A stretch of DNA of 64,000 nucleotides, from positions 1-64,000 of the forward strand of contig JAFUFO010000030.1 of the NCBI GenBank assembly GCA_017469885.1, in the 5' to 3' direction. The notes below the pieces were generated by a model, which worked only from the letters and a program-made list of their open reading frames with translations, was not told the DNA's origin and made no database searches. Made by a program: the position numbers and the translations under genes. The DNA comes from Solobacterium sp. (GTDB lineage: Bacteria > Bacillota_I > Bacilli_A > Erysipelotrichales > Erysipelotrichaceae). This document shows, piece after piece, positions 40,216 through 50,240 of this stretch (within the stretch, counting starts at the first letter, position 1; every line of letters begins with the position of its first letter).

Positions 40216-40896
40216 TTGACAATCTTTGACTGGCTCCTGGATCATGGCATCCAGGTAACGCATAATGAACTGATCGAGCAGGCATTTATTCATTCCAGCT
40301 ATGCCAATGAGCACCGTAACCGTCACGACAACGAACGACTTGAGTTCATGGGGGATGCCGTGCTTCAGCTGTGGTCAAGCACCCAGATCTATCCGCTGGA
40401 TCCGCCCCTTTCCGAAGGCGAAATGACACGCCTGCGTTCAAGCCTTGTCTGTGAAAAAGCGCTTGCGGCATATGGCAGAAAACTTGGACTCAATCAGTTT
40501 CTCAAGCTCGGAACCGGGGAAGAGAAAACCGGCGGCCGCAACAAGGACGCGATTATTGCGGACATGTTTGAAGCCTTCCTTGGGGCACTGTATCTTGTGC
40601 AGGGATATGAAGCGGCGGACCGCTTCCTGCATCTTGCGATGGACGATGATATCGTTCATCCGGCGAATAGCGACGTGTTCAAGGATTACAAAACAAAGCT
40701 GCAGGAATATGTGCAGACGGACCGGCGCACATCGGTACAGTATGTGCTGGTAAATGAAGAGGGGCCTTCCAATAATCCCGTGTTTACGATGAACGCGGTT
40801 GTGGAAGGGCTGGTCATGGGAACCGGCAGCGGAAATTCCAAAAAACAGGCGGAACAGAATGCCGCAAAAAATGCATTTGAGAAGATGGTCAGATAA
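40216..40896 (+). CDS. rnc: Ribonuclease III
   Basis: Cleaves double-stranded RNA, including rRNA precursors. 226 aa: N-terminal nuclease domain with the signature NERLEFMGDAVLQLW and later IIADMFEAFLGALY, which holds the second set of Mg-binding acidic residues, then a C-terminal dsRNA-binding domain (DYKTKLQEYVQTDRRTS ... GSGNSKKQAEQNAAKNAFEKM). TTG start supported by a strong AGGAGGT 7 nt upstream. The upstream gene is recG, as in related Bacillota clusters. Confidence 0.95.
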   Translation: MTIFDWLLDHGIQVTHNELIEQAFIHSSYANEHRNRHDNERLEFMGDAVLQLWSSTQIYPLDPPLSEGEMTRLRSSLVCEKALAAYGRKLGLNQFLKLGTGEEKTGGRNKDAIIADMFEAFLGALYLVQGYEAADRFLHLAMDDDIVHPANSDVFKDYKTKLQEYVQTDRRTSVQYVLVNEEGPSNNPVFTMNAVVEGLVMGTGSGNSKKQAEQNAAKNAFEKMVR

Positions 40897-40907
40897 TGGA
40901 GGACAGT

Positions 40908-42203
40908 ATGAAAATCAGTGAATGGAAACAGCATCTTAACGATTCAGAACTGGATGGAACGCTTTTGTTCCTGTACGGTGAAAGCCGTATTCCGGAACAG
41001 CGGGAGCGGTGGCTGCGTGTTCTGGATCATGCGGAAACAAAGTTTGGAAATTGTGACGCAAGACTTTTCTCAGCTCCGGGTCGGACAGAAGTCGGCGGAA
41101 ATCATACGGACCATCAGCTTGGACGCGTTCTTGCGGCGTCCATCGATCTCGATGTACTTGCGGTTGTACGCGCCATTGATCAGCCGGTGATTTCTTACTA
41201 TTCTGACGCATTTCAGGTAGACCCTGTCGATATTTCTGATCTTGATATTCATGAAGATCAGTACAATACGACAGAATCCCTGATTCGTGGAATTGCGGCC
41301 CGTTATGTGCAGAATCATCACCAGATCGGCGGCTTTGACTGTTATGCGGAGAGTGATGTGCTTCCGGGAAGCGGAATGTCCAGTTCCGCCGCATTCGAAA
41401 TTCTGATTGCGGAAATTCTGAGTGCGCTTTACAACAACGGTACCGTCAGTCCGATTGAACAGGCGATGACCGGACAGTATGCGGAAAACATTTATTTCGG
41501 AAAAGCCAGCGGTCTGATGGATCAGATGGCATGTTCTGTTGGCGGATTCGTGACAATTAATTTTAAGGATGCGTCGAATCCAGCAGTCCGCAACATTCCG
41601 TTCGAACTCGACAAACACGGATATTCGCTGATCCTTACCGACTGCAAACAGTCGCATGCGGATCTTTCCGATGAGTATTCCAAAGTGCCTGGCGAGATGA
41701 AAGCTGCTGCGGCAGTCATGGGAAAAACGGTGCTTTCCGAATGCACGATGCAGGACTTCCAGAAGTATGCGACGGAAATCCGCCGTCAGTGCGGTGACCG
41801 TGCGTTCCTGAGAGCCTATCATTTCCTGCATGAAACCGATCGTGTCAACGATGAAGTGTCTGACCTGGAACACGGTGAGATCCGTGCGTTCCTGAGTCAT
41901 ATCATTGAGAGCGGCCGTTCGAGTTTCATGTATCTTCAGAATGTATATCCTCCCAATGATCTGACGCATCAGTCACTTGCGGTCGGCCTTGCGATCAGCG
42001 AAGAGATTCTCAGAGGACGCGGCGCATGGCGTGTTCACGGAGGCGGATTTGCGGGAACCATTCAGGCATTTGTGCCGCTGGATATGACACAGACCTACAT
42101 TACACAGATGGAATCGATATTCGGAAAAGGTTCCTGTTATAAACTGCGGATACGTTCTGTCGGCGGCTATGAAATCAGAGAAAACGGAGAGGTAAAACGA
42201 TGA
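40908..42203 (+). CDS. Galactokinase-like GHMP kinase
   Basis: A 431-aa sugar kinase of the GHMP superfamily. Motif 1 reads APGRTEVGGNHTDHQLG, close to galactokinase GRVNLIGEHTDYNDG but with Asn for Glu and His-Gln for Tyr-Asn; motif 2 is LPGSGMSSSAAFEIL, the ATP-binding glycine/serine loop; motif 3 is RVHGGGFAGTIQAFV. This variant is usually annotated galactokinase in Bacillota, but the changed sugar-binding motif leaves the sugar open. GGAGGA lies 4 nt before the ATG at 40908. No galT, galE or sugar transporter is nearby. Overlaps the next gene by 4 nt. Confidence 0.78.
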   Translation: MKISEWKQHLNDSELDGTLLFLYGESRIPEQRERWLRVLDHAETKFGNCDARLFSAPGRTEVGGNHTDHQLGRVLAASIDLDVLAVVRAIDQPVISYYSDAFQVDPVDISDLDIHEDQYNTTESLIRGIAARYVQNHHQIGGFDCYAESDVLPGSGMSSSAAFEILIAEILSALYNNGTVSPIEQAMTGQYAENIYFGKASGLMDQMACSVGGFVTINFKDASNPAVRNIPFELDKHGYSLILTDCKQSHADLSDEYSKVPGEMKAAAAVMGKTVLSECTMQDFQKYATEIRRQCGDRAFLRAYHFLHETDRVNDEVSDLEHGEIRAFLSHIIESGRSSFMYLQNVYPPNDLTHQSLAVGLAISEEILRGRGAWRVHGGGFAGTIQAFVPLDMTQTYITQMESIFGKGSCYKLRIRSVGGYEIRENGEVKR

Positions 42204-43699
42204 TCAAAGACGGAAAAATTCTTCTCGGAAAAGCCGGAGATCTGGAAATCTCCCTTATTCCTTCCCAGATGAACCGGCACGGACTGATTGCCGGCGCCAG
42301 CGGAACCGGTAAAACCGTAACACTTAAGGTAATCGCAGAGTCACTTTCTGAACTTGGTGTTCCGACGTTTATTGCGGATATCAAGGGTGATCTTTCCGGC
42401 ATGATCCGTCCGGGAGATATGGAAGGAATCAGGGGACGTCTTGATTCGATGGGAATCGAGGATTATGAGGTCCGTACCTATCCGGTCCATTTCTTTGATG
42501 TTTATCAGAATTACGGGCATCCTGTCCGCGCCAAAGTTCAGGATATGAGTGTGCTGCTTCTGAGCCGGATCATGGATCTTACCGAGGCACAGGAGGGCGT
42601 CCTGAATATTATCTTCCGTGTCGCACAGGATATGGAACTCGATATCATTGACCTCAAGGACCTGCAGGCAATGACAGCGTATGTCGGAGAACATTCCAAA
42701 GACTACACGACGACATACGGAAATGTATCCAAACAGTCGGTCGGCGCGATCCAGCGGAAACTGCTTCAGCTGGAGACCGATGGCGGTGATAAGTTCTTCG
42801 GAATGCCTTCGCTCAATATCGATGACTGGATGACGACAGAAGGCGGCCTGGGAATGATGAATATGCTGGAGTGTGAAGAACTGTTCCAGCACCCGCTGCT
42901 TTATTCCGCATTCCTGCTCTGGATGCTCGATGAGCTGTATAACCGTCTGCCGGAAGTCGGTGATGCGGACAAACCGAAGATGGTCTTCTTCTTTGACGAA
43001 GCACATCTGTTATTTGATGATGCGCCGAAACGTCTGGTTGACAAGATTGAACAGACGATCAAGCTGATCCGTTCCAAGGGCGTCGGTGTCTTCTTCTGCA
43101 CACAGTCTCCGTCTGATATTTCCAAGGAAGTTCTTGCGCAGCTGTCCAATCGTATCCAGCACAGTCTGCGTGCATATACACCGTCGGAGATCAAGACCGT
43201 TAAAATGGCCGCGGATTCCTTCCGTCAGAACCCGGATCTTGATACAGTGGAAACCATCACGAATATGAAAACCGGTACCGCGCTGGTATCTGTGCTTGAT
43301 GAAGAAGGCGCACCGACCATTGTGCAGAAGACAAAGATTCTGCCGCCGAAGTCTTCGATGAATATCGCACCGGAAGAAACGGTAAGACGCTATATCGAAA
43401 ACGACAGCGTTTACGGCAAATATGAGAAGGCATTTGATCCGGAATCCGCTTATGAAGAGATGGAGGCGATCTACCGTCAGGAAGAAGCGGAAAAAGAAGC
43501 TGCCGAAGAGGAGAAGCGCCAGGCGAAACTGCGTGAACAGAAAGAAAAGGCAGAAGCGCGCGAGCAGGCAAAACGCGAAAAGGAAAAGGCAGAGTGGGGC
43601 GATCGTCTTGCGAAAAAGGCAAAGTCGAAGCTCGAAAATGAAGCACTGAATATCGGTATCCGTTCCGCCCGCAAGTTCCTGAAAGGACTGCTTAAATAA
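42200..43699 (+). CDS. HerA-like ATPase (DUF853 family)
   Basis: A 499-aa P-loop ATPase of the HerA/FtsK clade, DUF853 type. Walker A GASGTGKTV at about residues 31-39, Walker B MVFFFDEAHLLF near 262, and CTQSPSDIS and SNRIQHSLRAYTPSE as later motifs. The last 80 residues are a charged coiled coil (Glu/Lys/Ala-rich), then a short amphipathic tail. The role is unknown; HerA proteins move DNA in repair or defence, but here it sits alone behind a sugar kinase with an ATGA overlap and no NurA nuclease partner. Ends at a clear terminator. Confidence 0.82.
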   Translation: MIKDGKILLGKAGDLEISLIPSQMNRHGLIAGASGTGKTVTLKVIAESLSELGVPTFIADIKGDLSGMIRPGDMEGIRGRLDSMGIEDYEVRTYPVHFFDVYQNYGHPVRAKVQDMSVLLLSRIMDLTEAQEGVLNIIFRVAQDMELDIIDLKDLQAMTAYVGEHSKDYTTTYGNVSKQSVGAIQRKLLQLETDGGDKFFGMPSLNIDDWMTTEGGLGMMNMLECEELFQHPLLYSAFLLWMLDELYNRLPEVGDADKPKMVFFFDEAHLLFDDAPKRLVDKIEQTIKLIRSKGVGVFFCTQSPSDISKEVLAQLSNRIQHSLRAYTPSEIKTVKMAADSFRQNPDLDTVETITNMKTGTALVSVLDEEGAPTIVQKTKILPPKSSMNIAPEETVRRYIENDSVYGKYEKAFDPESAYEEMEAIYRQEEAEKEAAEEEKRQAKLREQKEKAEAREQAKREKEKAEWGDRLAKKAKSKLENEALNIGIRSARKFLKGLLK

Positions 43700-43723
43700 T
43701 CCGGATTCGTTCAGGATCTGAAT

Positions 43724-43748
43724 AACCCATACTCCGGTATGGGTTTTT
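43724..43748 (+). terminator. Intrinsic terminator after the HerA-like gene
   Basis: AACCCATAC-TCCG-GTATGGGTT followed by TTT. Confidence 0.82.
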
Positions 43749-43790
43749 ATTATTGAAATGATTGTCAAGACTCGAAATCGCAGATGTGCG

Positions 43791-43799
43791 TGATAGAAT
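43791..43799 (+). promoter_or_regulatory. Extended -10 promoter of polC
   Basis: TGaTAGAAT (43791-43799), 11 nt before the polC ATG; the leader would be about 5 nt, with no room for a Shine-Dalgarno. Confidence 0.55.
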
Positions 43800-43810
43800 G
43801 ACGGTACGTT

Positions 43811-46800
43811 ATGGAACAGAGATTAGAAGAAATATTCAAGAAACAGTCCGCACCGGGACTCGAGCACCTGTCTTCACTGCTTGTGAAAAATGTGCGTTTT
43901 TATCGTTCCGGCAGAAGAATTTCAATTGATCTTCATGCGCCAGAACCCATGCTGTTTCAGGATTATCTGTCACTGCGTGACTGGCTTACGGAAGCCTGCG
44001 GCTGTCCGGTCGATATTTCTGTAAGCTGTGACAATGAACATATTTCGCTTGGAGAACTGCAGCGGTATGTGGATTTCCTGCTTGATGAAGATCCGGAAGT
44101 GGCACCGCTGCGTGCGGGAAGCCTTCGTTATGCGGAAGCGGACCAGACACTCTCATTCATGTTTGCGGATGAGCGTCAGAAGGAAAGTGCATCTGCATTT
44201 TCACTGGATATCCAAGATTACTTTCATCGAATTGGTATTCCCTCCATGCATTTGCGGTTTGAACTGCATGAACCGGAATCCTATAAGGTTGACACGATCG
44301 TCCGGAAGGAAGAACCAAAGCCTGTCCCGGCACCGGAGGTAAAGAAGAAACGTTATATTCCACCCAAGCGGAAAGACTGGCCACTCGTTAATCTCTGTGA
44401 TGTACTGGATCAGACAGATGATATCCGGATCAGCGGTGAAGTATTTGCGGCAGAAGATATTGTCACAAGAGTCGGCAAAAAGATCCGTACACTGTCTGTT
44501 TATGACGGAACGGACGCGATTCTCGTAAAGTGTTTTGAAGGCCGTAATTTCACTGTGGAAGAACTGGATGCGATCCAGGTAGGAAAGCATTATATGTTCT
44601 ATGTTTCTGTTGCGCCGGACAACTTTGCGAAGGATCTTGTCGCGGTAGCGGTCCAGGTCGATGAAGAAGAGATTGAAGTCGTGAAGGACACGGCAGAAGA
44701 GAAGCGTGTCGAGCTCCATATGCATACAAACATGTCGGAAATGGACGGTGTCTGCTCGCCGGCAGCGGTTGTCAAATATGCCTTCGGGCTTGGGCATGAG
44801 GGCATCTGTATTACTGACCATGCGGATGTGCAGAGCTTTGTAAAAGCATTCAATACCGCAAAGGATCTTACAAAAAAGAATCCGGACCATCCGTTCAAGG
44901 TGGGACTTGGATGTGAAATGAACCTGGCGGAAGACCGGCTGACGATTGTCCGGAATGCGACCGATGAAAAACTGGATAACTGCACGTTTGTCTGTTTTGA
45001 CCTTGAGACGACAGGACTTTCCTGTTTCTATGATTCCATTATTGAATTCGGTGCGGTAAAGATCGAGAACAGTTCCGTGACCGACCGGATGCAGCGGTTT
45101 ATCAAACCGCCCATGCCGATTCCGGCAGTTATTACCAGAAAGACCAATATCACCAATGATATGGTTGCGCGCTCCAAGCCGTTCGCAGAAGCGATCGATG
45201 AGATTCTGGACTGGATCGGGGATGCGGTGCTTGTTGCACATAATGCAACCTTTGACTATCACTTTCTGAACGAAGAACTGCGGCGTCTTGGAAGAGAGCC
45301 GATCCATAATCCGGTGATTGATACCCTGGATCTTTCCCGTGCGATCCTGAAGGAACGTCATTTTTACCGTCTCGGCAATGTCGCTAATTTTTATCGGATC
45401 ACGTATGACGAAGATGTTGCGCACCGTGCCGATTATGATGCGGAAGTGCTTTCTTCGGTATTCCTGTCTCTGATGAGTGATGCCCATAAGCGGGGCGTCA
45501 CGACACTGCGGGAACTTGATGACGTCCAGGATGAAGATGCGTATAAGAAAGTCCGGCGTTCGCATGTGATCGTCCTGGCGAAAAATCAGGACGGTCTGCG
45601 CCGTCTGTATGAACTGGTGACCGAATCCTGTACGGAAACGCTCGTCGTCATGGGCAAGGAAGGCGGAGGAGCGGCAGAACCACGCATCCGCCGAAGCAGC
45701 ATTAACAAGGACCGGGCCAATATCCTGATCGGAAGTTCCTGTCTGAACAATGAGATTTTTGAACTCGCCTGCAATGGGGATGACGAACGGCTCATCAATG
45801 CGATGCGCTGGTATGACTATATCGAAATACAGCCGCCGGGAAACTACAGCACGGAAGTCGTGCAGGGCTATATTCCCGACAACAACCGTCTGCGGGATGT
45901 TCTGAAGCGGATCATCCGCTGTGCGGCGTTTGCCGGCAAACCGGTCGTTGCGGACAGTGATGCGCATTACTGCTCGCCGTCGCAGAAACGCTTTCGTGAT
46001 GTCTATATCATGGCGCAGGGCGTCGGCGGCGTAACCCATCCGTTGTATATCCGTGACAATGATCTGCGTGTACGCACGAAGAATCCGGACCAGCATATCC
46101 GTCTGACGGAAGAAATGATGTCCTGCTTTGCGTTCCTGGAAGATGAACGGCTTATTCATCAGATCGTCATTGAGAATCCGAAAAAGATCTTTGGCATGCT
46201 GGAAGAAGTCCGGCCGGTTCCGTCCGGAACCTATCCGCCGGTCATTCCGGGTTCGGATGATAAGCTGCGTGAGATCTGCCACAATACGGAAATGGCAATG
46301 TACGGTTTCGAAGGAAAGGTTCCGGAAATTGTCAGCACACGTCTGAACGAAGAGCTCGACAATATCATCCGGAACGGATTCGGTGTGCATTATTACATCG
46401 CACATCTGCTTGTCAAACGTTCCAATGAGGATGGATATGTCGTCGGAAGCCGTGGTTCCGTCGGATCCAGTTTTACGGCGACCATGTCAGGGATTACGGA
46501 AGTCAATCCGCTTCCGCCGCATTATCTCTGTCCGTCCTGCCACTACAGTGAATTCCTGGAAGAGGGGACTGTTGCCAGCGGGTTTGACCTGCCGGACAAG
46601 AAATGCCCGCACTGCGGTGCGACCATGCGCGGCAACGGACATAACATCCCATTCCAGACCTTCCTTGGATTCAATGCGGACAAGACACCGGATATCGATC
46701 TGAACTTCTCAAACGAATACCAGTCCCGTGCCCATGCCTTCATCAAGGAAGTATTCGGCGAAGCGCATGCATTCCGTGCCGGAACCATCGGCACCGTCGC

Positions 46801-48139
46801 GGATAAAACCGCATACGGTTATATTTCCGGCTATTGCGAAAAGATGAATATCCCGAACATGCGGAAGGTAATGCGGGATTATCTTGCGGTCAACTGCAAG
46901 GATGTCAAGCGCACCACCGGCCAGCATCCGGGCGGTATCATCATTATTCCGGAGAACTATAAGGCGGAGGACTTCACACCGATCCAGTACCCCGCAAATG
47001 ATCCGCACAGTGAGTGGAAGACGACGCATTACGACTTCCACGACATTCACGACAATGTCCTGAAGTTTGATATTCTCGGACACGTTGATCCGACTGCCAT
47101 GCGGTTACTGCAGAATATTTCTTCCACAAAGCCGACATCGATTCCGATGAATGACCCGGAAACACTGTCGCTGTTCTATTGCGATGATGCGCTGCATGCG
47201 GATCCGAGAATCTATAAGAAGGAGACCGGTGCGCTTGGTCTTCCGGAATTCGGTACGCGTACCACACGCCGGGTTCTTGAAGAGACACGGCCGCATGTAT
47301 TCAGTGATCTGGTCATCATTTCCGGTCTTTCTCACGGCACCGATGTCTGGGCAGGAAATGCGGAAAGCCTGATTCAGGAAGGAACCTGCACGCTCAGTGA
47401 GGTTATCGGATGCCGTGACGATATCATGACCTATCTGCTTGCGAAGAAACTTGAACCGCTGATGTCGTTCAAGATCATGGAAAGCGTTCGTAAGGGAAAG
47501 GGTCTGAGTGCGGAACAGGAAGCTGCCATGCGGGAACATAATGTTCCGGACTGGTACATTGATTCCTGTAAGAAGATCAAATACATGTTCCCGAAAGCGC
47601 ATGCGGTTGCCTATGTCATGATGGCCGTCCGTATTGCCTGGTATAAAGTCCATGAACCATGGAACTTCTATGTTCAGTATCTGACGCTGCGGTGTGATGC
47701 CTATGAGATTGAGACCATGTCGAGAGGTATCGAGGCCGTACGTGCGAGAATGAATGATATTCAGACACGTCTGGCTGACAGAACGTCTGCGGCATCGGTC
47801 TCCAATAAGGAAAAGGCACTCTTTGATACACTGGAAGTGTGCGAAGAGATGTATGCACGCGGTTATTCGGTCGGAAATGTGGATCTCTACAAGTCAAAGG
47901 CGAGAGAGTTCTCCTATGATCCGGACGATAAGACCACAATTATCCCGCCGTTTATTGTCATCGACGGTCTTGGCGGCAACGTCGCGGATTCCGTGGAAAA
48001 GGCCCGTGCCGTATCGCCGTTCCTCTCAAAGGAGGATATTCTGAAACGGACACAGCTCAGTGATACGCTGCTTAAGAAACTGGATTCGCTCGGCTGTCTG
48101 GAGGGTATTCAGGAACGGAATCAGCTCTCGCTGTTCTGA
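43811..48139 (+). CDS. polC: DNA polymerase III, PolC type
   Basis: Main replicative DNA polymerase of low-GC Bacillota. 1442 aa: N-terminal tau-binding region, OB fold (ISGEVFAAEDIVTRVGKKIRTLSVY), PHP domain (ELHMHTNMSEMDG near residue 302, ITDHAD), an inserted DEDD 3'-5' exonuclease (FDLETTGLS near 397, VAHNATFDYHFL), then the C-family polymerase with a zinc-finger-like CPSC...CPHCG insert, DKTPDIDLNFS (catalytic Asp residues) and TGQHPGGIIIIP, and a helix-hairpin-helix near the end. No Shine-Dalgarno; starts just behind an extended -10. Monocistronic; no terminator seen before the response regulator gene. Confidence 0.96.
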   Translation: MEQRLEEIFKKQSAPGLEHLSSLLVKNVRFYRSGRRISIDLHAPEPMLFQDYLSLRDWLTEACGCPVDISVSCDNEHISLGELQRYVDFLLDEDPEVAPLRAGSLRYAEADQTLSFMFADERQKESASAFSLDIQDYFHRIGIPSMHLRFELHEPESYKVDTIVRKEEPKPVPAPEVKKKRYIPPKRKDWPLVNLCDVLDQTDDIRISGEVFAAEDIVTRVGKKIRTLSVYDGTDAILVKCFEGRNFTVEELDAIQVGKHYMFYVSVAPDNFAKDLVAVAVQVDEEEIEVVKDTAEEKRVELHMHTNMSEMDGVCSPAAVVKYAFGLGHEGICITDHADVQSFVKAFNTAKDLTKKNPDHPFKVGLGCEMNLAEDRLTIVRNATDEKLDNCTFVCFDLETTGLSCFYDSIIEFGAVKIENSSVTDRMQRFIKPPMPIPAVITRKTNITNDMVARSKPFAEAIDEILDWIGDAVLVAHNATFDYHFLNEELRRLGREPIHNPVIDTLDLSRAILKERHFYRLGNVANFYRITYDEDVAHRADYDAEVLSSVFLSLMSDAHKRGVTTLRELDDVQDEDAYKKVRRSHVIVLAKNQDGLRRLYELVTESCTETLVVMGKEGGGAAEPRIRRSSINKDRANILIGSSCLNNEIFELACNGDDERLINAMRWYDYIEIQPPGNYSTEVVQGYIPDNNRLRDVLKRIIRCAAFAGKPVVADSDAHYCSPSQKRFRDVYIMAQGVGGVTHPLYIRDNDLRVRTKNPDQHIRLTEEMMSCFAFLEDERLIHQIVIENPKKIFGMLEEVRPVPSGTYPPVIPGSDDKLREICHNTEMAMYGFEGKVPEIVSTRLNEELDNIIRNGFGVHYYIAHLLVKRSNEDGYVVGSRGSVGSSFTATMSGITEVNPLPPHYLCPSCHYSEFLEEGTVASGFDLPDKKCPHCGATMRGNGHNIPFQTFLGFNADKTPDIDLNFSNEYQSRAHAFIKEVFGEAHAFRAGTIGTVADKTAYGYISGYCEKMNIPNMRKVMRDYLAVNCKDVKRTTGQHPGGIIIIPENYKAEDFTPIQYPANDPHSEWKTTHYDFHDIHDNVLKFDILGHVDPTAMRLLQNISSTKPTSIPMNDPETLSLFYCDDALHADPRIYKKETGALGLPEFGTRTTRRVLEETRPHVFSDLVIISGLSHGTDVWAGNAESLIQEGTCTLSEVIGCRDDIMTYLLAKKLEPLMSFKIMESVRKGKGLSAEQEAAMREHNVPDWYIDSCKKIKYMFPKAHAVAYVMMAVRIAWYKVHEPWNFYVQYLTLRCDAYEIETMSRGIEAVRARMNDIQTRLADRTSAASVSNKEKALFDTLEVCEEMYARGYSVGNVDLYKSKAREFSYDPDDKTTIIPPFIVIDGLGGNVADSVEKARAVSPFLSKEDILKRTQLSDTLLKKLDSLGCLEGIQERNQLSLF

Positions 48140-48150
48140 GTCTGACTTAT

Positions 48151-48179
48151 TTGTGTCCAATCATCTTGGAAAATAGAAT
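48151..48179 (+). promoter_or_regulatory. Promoter of the response regulator gene
   Basis: TTGTGT (48151-48156), 17-bp spacer, TAGAAT (48174-48179). The start codon lies 12 nt further, after AGGTGA; a leader of only about 6 nt is predicted. Confidence 0.55.
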
Positions 48180-48191
48180 CAGGTGAAGATT

Positions 48192-48986
48192 ATGAAAATT
48201 CTTGCGGTAGATGATGAAAAAATTGCACTTGATCATATCGTATCCATTCTGAAACGTGTGGAACCGGACGCAAAGATTATCGGCTGCCGGCGGGGCACGC
48301 AGGCGCTTGATGAGATGAAGGAAGGGGATATTCAGATTGCCTTCCTTGATATCGATCTTCGCGATCTGAACGGCATTGAACTTGCCCGTCAGATGAAACT
48401 GATGTGTCCGCAGATGAATATCGTGTTCACAACCGGCTATGGAGACTACGCGGGAGAGGCATTTGATCTGCATGCGAGCGGATATGTGCTGAAGCCTCTG
48501 ACCGATGAGAAGATCCGCCGGGAACTGGATGACCTCCGGCATCCGCTGGAAGAGCCTGCGACGGGGGAAAAGCTCCGTGTCCATGCCTTCGGCAACTTTG
48601 AAGTCTATGACAGGTCCGGCATTCCCATGTCGTTCCAGTACGCAAAGTCAAAGGAAATGCTGGCATATCTGATCGACCGCTGCGGAACGTTCTGTACCAA
48701 CGGGGAGATCATGGGCATTCTCTGGGGCGATGAAGCAACCGATTCCAAACGCAGTTATCTGAAAAACCTGCGTACGGATCTTTCTTCCGCTCTGGAACAT
48801 GCCGGATATCCCAATGTTCTGATCCGCCGCAGAGGCATGATCGCCGTTGTGCCGGATGAGATTGACTGTGATTACTATGACTGGCTCAAAGGAAAACCCG
48901 CGGCGATCAATGCATACCGCGGGGAGTACATGGTTCAGTACAGCTGGAGTGAGTTTACCAACAGTCAGCTGGAAAAGAAGAAGTAA
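48192..48986 (+). CDS. Response regulator with winged-helix output domain
   Basis: A 264-aa two-component regulator. The receiver domain has the acidic pair VDDE (residues 6-9), the phospho-acceptor Asp in AFLDIDLRDLNG, Thr in VFTTGYGDYA and Lys in GYVLKPL. The output domain (LRVHAFGNFEVYDRSGIPM ... YAKSKEMLAYLIDRCGTF) is a SARP/OmpR-type winged helix rather than the LytTR domain that usually goes with LytS-like kinases. The ATG at 48192 follows AGGTGA; a GTG 9 nt upstream is also in frame. The kinase gene is convergent and its stop codon directly abuts this one. Confidence 0.88.
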   Translation: MKILAVDDEKIALDHIVSILKRVEPDAKIIGCRRGTQALDEMKEGDIQIAFLDIDLRDLNGIELARQMKLMCPQMNIVFTTGYGDYAGEAFDLHASGYVLKPLTDEKIRRELDDLRHPLEEPATGEKLRVHAFGNFEVYDRSGIPMSFQYAKSKEMLAYLIDRCGTFCTNGEIMGILWGDEATDSKRSYLKNLRTDLSSALEHAGYPNVLIRRRGMIAVVPDEIDCDYYDWLKGKPAAINAYRGEYMVQYSWSEFTNSQLEKKK

Positions 48987-50234
48987 TCAGAACTGCTTCG
49001 GAATCCGAATCGTAATACAGGTGCCCTCACCGGGGGCACTTTTAATATCCACCTTGCCGGAAGAGATCGTTTCGATCCGGTAAATCATATTCTGAATTCC
49101 GATATGTGTCTTGCCGGAAGACGGGGTATTCAGCACGGCAGTGTCGAATCCGACACCGTCATCGGTCACAGTCACGATATTGTCAGTCTCATCGGCTGTG
49201 CTGGCAATCGTGATGGTTCCGCCTCCCGGTTTCCGTCCGATTCCGTGTTTTACGGCGTTTTCCACAGCCAGCTGAACAGAGAGTGCCGGTACGGTGAAAT
49301 CGATGTTCTGAATGTCATAGACAACATTCAGTTCTTCCTCAAAACGAAGCTTTTCAAGATACAGGTAATGATGAATATGTTCGAGTTCCCGCTCAAAGGG
49401 CACCGGTACGTCGGATCCGATCGTATCGAGGTTTCCACGCAGATAATCCGAGAATTCAATAATTGCTTTCTGGGCAAGGGAAGGATCCTTTTCACAGAGG
49501 TAATAAATGGTATTCAGGGAGTTATAAATGAAATGCGGCTTGATCTGGGACAGAACGATATGATTACGGTTCTGTTCGAGAAGAATTGCCTGTTCCTTGA
49601 GACTCTCCGATTGTCTGCGGTGTACGAAGAGATGGAGAATGAGCAGGGAAATGGAGATGCCGAGATGCTGGGCGTTGCCGATGAAATGAAAGTCCCGCAT
49701 CAGCATACCTACCGCCGGTACCGCAAGATAGATCAGAAGATACCGCCAGGTATGCCCGCCAAGTTCATGCCGGTAACGTATGATTGTCACAACCGTCAGC
49801 AAGATAATAATCCATCCCGGCAGCTGACCGACATAATAGATCACCGGGGGTACATTATCATTGAAGACATAGGAAATGATGATCCAGGCCAGGGTCGCAA
49901 ACAGACACAGTACCGTAACCCATTTCCGGCAGGTCCGTATGAATTTCGTTTCCGTGGGCAGCGCGGAGGCAATGTATTCAAAGAATAAAAATTCGATGCT
50001 GTAAAACGGAATGATGATAAACAGATCAAGCAGCCGGTTAATGAACACCGAACCCGCATTCAGTGAATGAAACAGGGCGTCTGCGATCAGGGATAACATA
50101 TTGTTCAGAATGAGCAGAGGAAAGATGATCCGCTGACGCTGACTGCCGTAATATGTCGTCGTGCTTGCGTAGAGAATAAACCCCAGCATGAAGGCCATGA
50201 ACAGCTCAATGGCCGCAAATGTTCTGATTGTCAT
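48987..50234 (-). CDS. LytS/YehU-type sensor histidine kinase
   Basis: A 415-aa membrane kinase with about seven hydrophobic segments in the first 200 residues, a short linker helix (ESLKEQAILLEQNRNHIVL), a His_kinase domain with the phospho-acceptor His in IKPHFIYNSLNTIYY, and a HATPase domain (LAVENAVKHGIG N-box, DDGVGFD G1-box). Probably the partner of the convergent response regulator. The ATG at 50234 lies 6 nt after a TATGAT box and has no Shine-Dalgarno, so it was preferred to an ATG 18 nt upstream that lies outside the promoter logic. The ligand is unknown; no transported target is nearby. Confidence 0.87.
   Translation of the reverse strand: MTIRTFAAIELFMAFMLGFILYASTTTYYGSQRQRIIFPLLILNNMLSLIADALFHSLNAGSVFINRLLDLFIIIPFYSIEFLFFEYIASALPTETKFIRTCRKWVTVLCLFATLAWIIISYVFNDNVPPVIYYVGQLPGWIIILLTVVTIIRYRHELGGHTWRYLLIYLAVPAVGMLMRDFHFIGNAQHLGISISLLILHLFVHRRQSESLKEQAILLEQNRNHIVLSQIKPHFIYNSLNTIYYLCEKDPSLAQKAIIEFSDYLRGNLDTIGSDVPVPFERELEHIHHYLYLEKLRFEEELNVVYDIQNIDFTVPALSVQLAVENAVKHGIGRKPGGGTITIASTADETDNIVTVTDDGVGFDTAVLNTPSSGKTHIGIQNMIYRIETISSGKVDIKSAPGEGTCITIRIPKQF
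49021..49043 (+). terminator. Possible terminator of the response regulator inside the kinase gene
   Basis: GTGCCC (49021-49026) pairs with GGGCAC (49034-49039), then TTTT. Short T tail; it would end the rightward transcript 55 nt into the antisense of the kinase gene. Confidence 0.4.
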
Positions 50235-50240
50235 AGCACT

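Noticed and set aside
44201..46405. Long open frame antisense to polC
   Set aside because: Entirely within conserved PolC domains, with no recognisable motif and no start signals.
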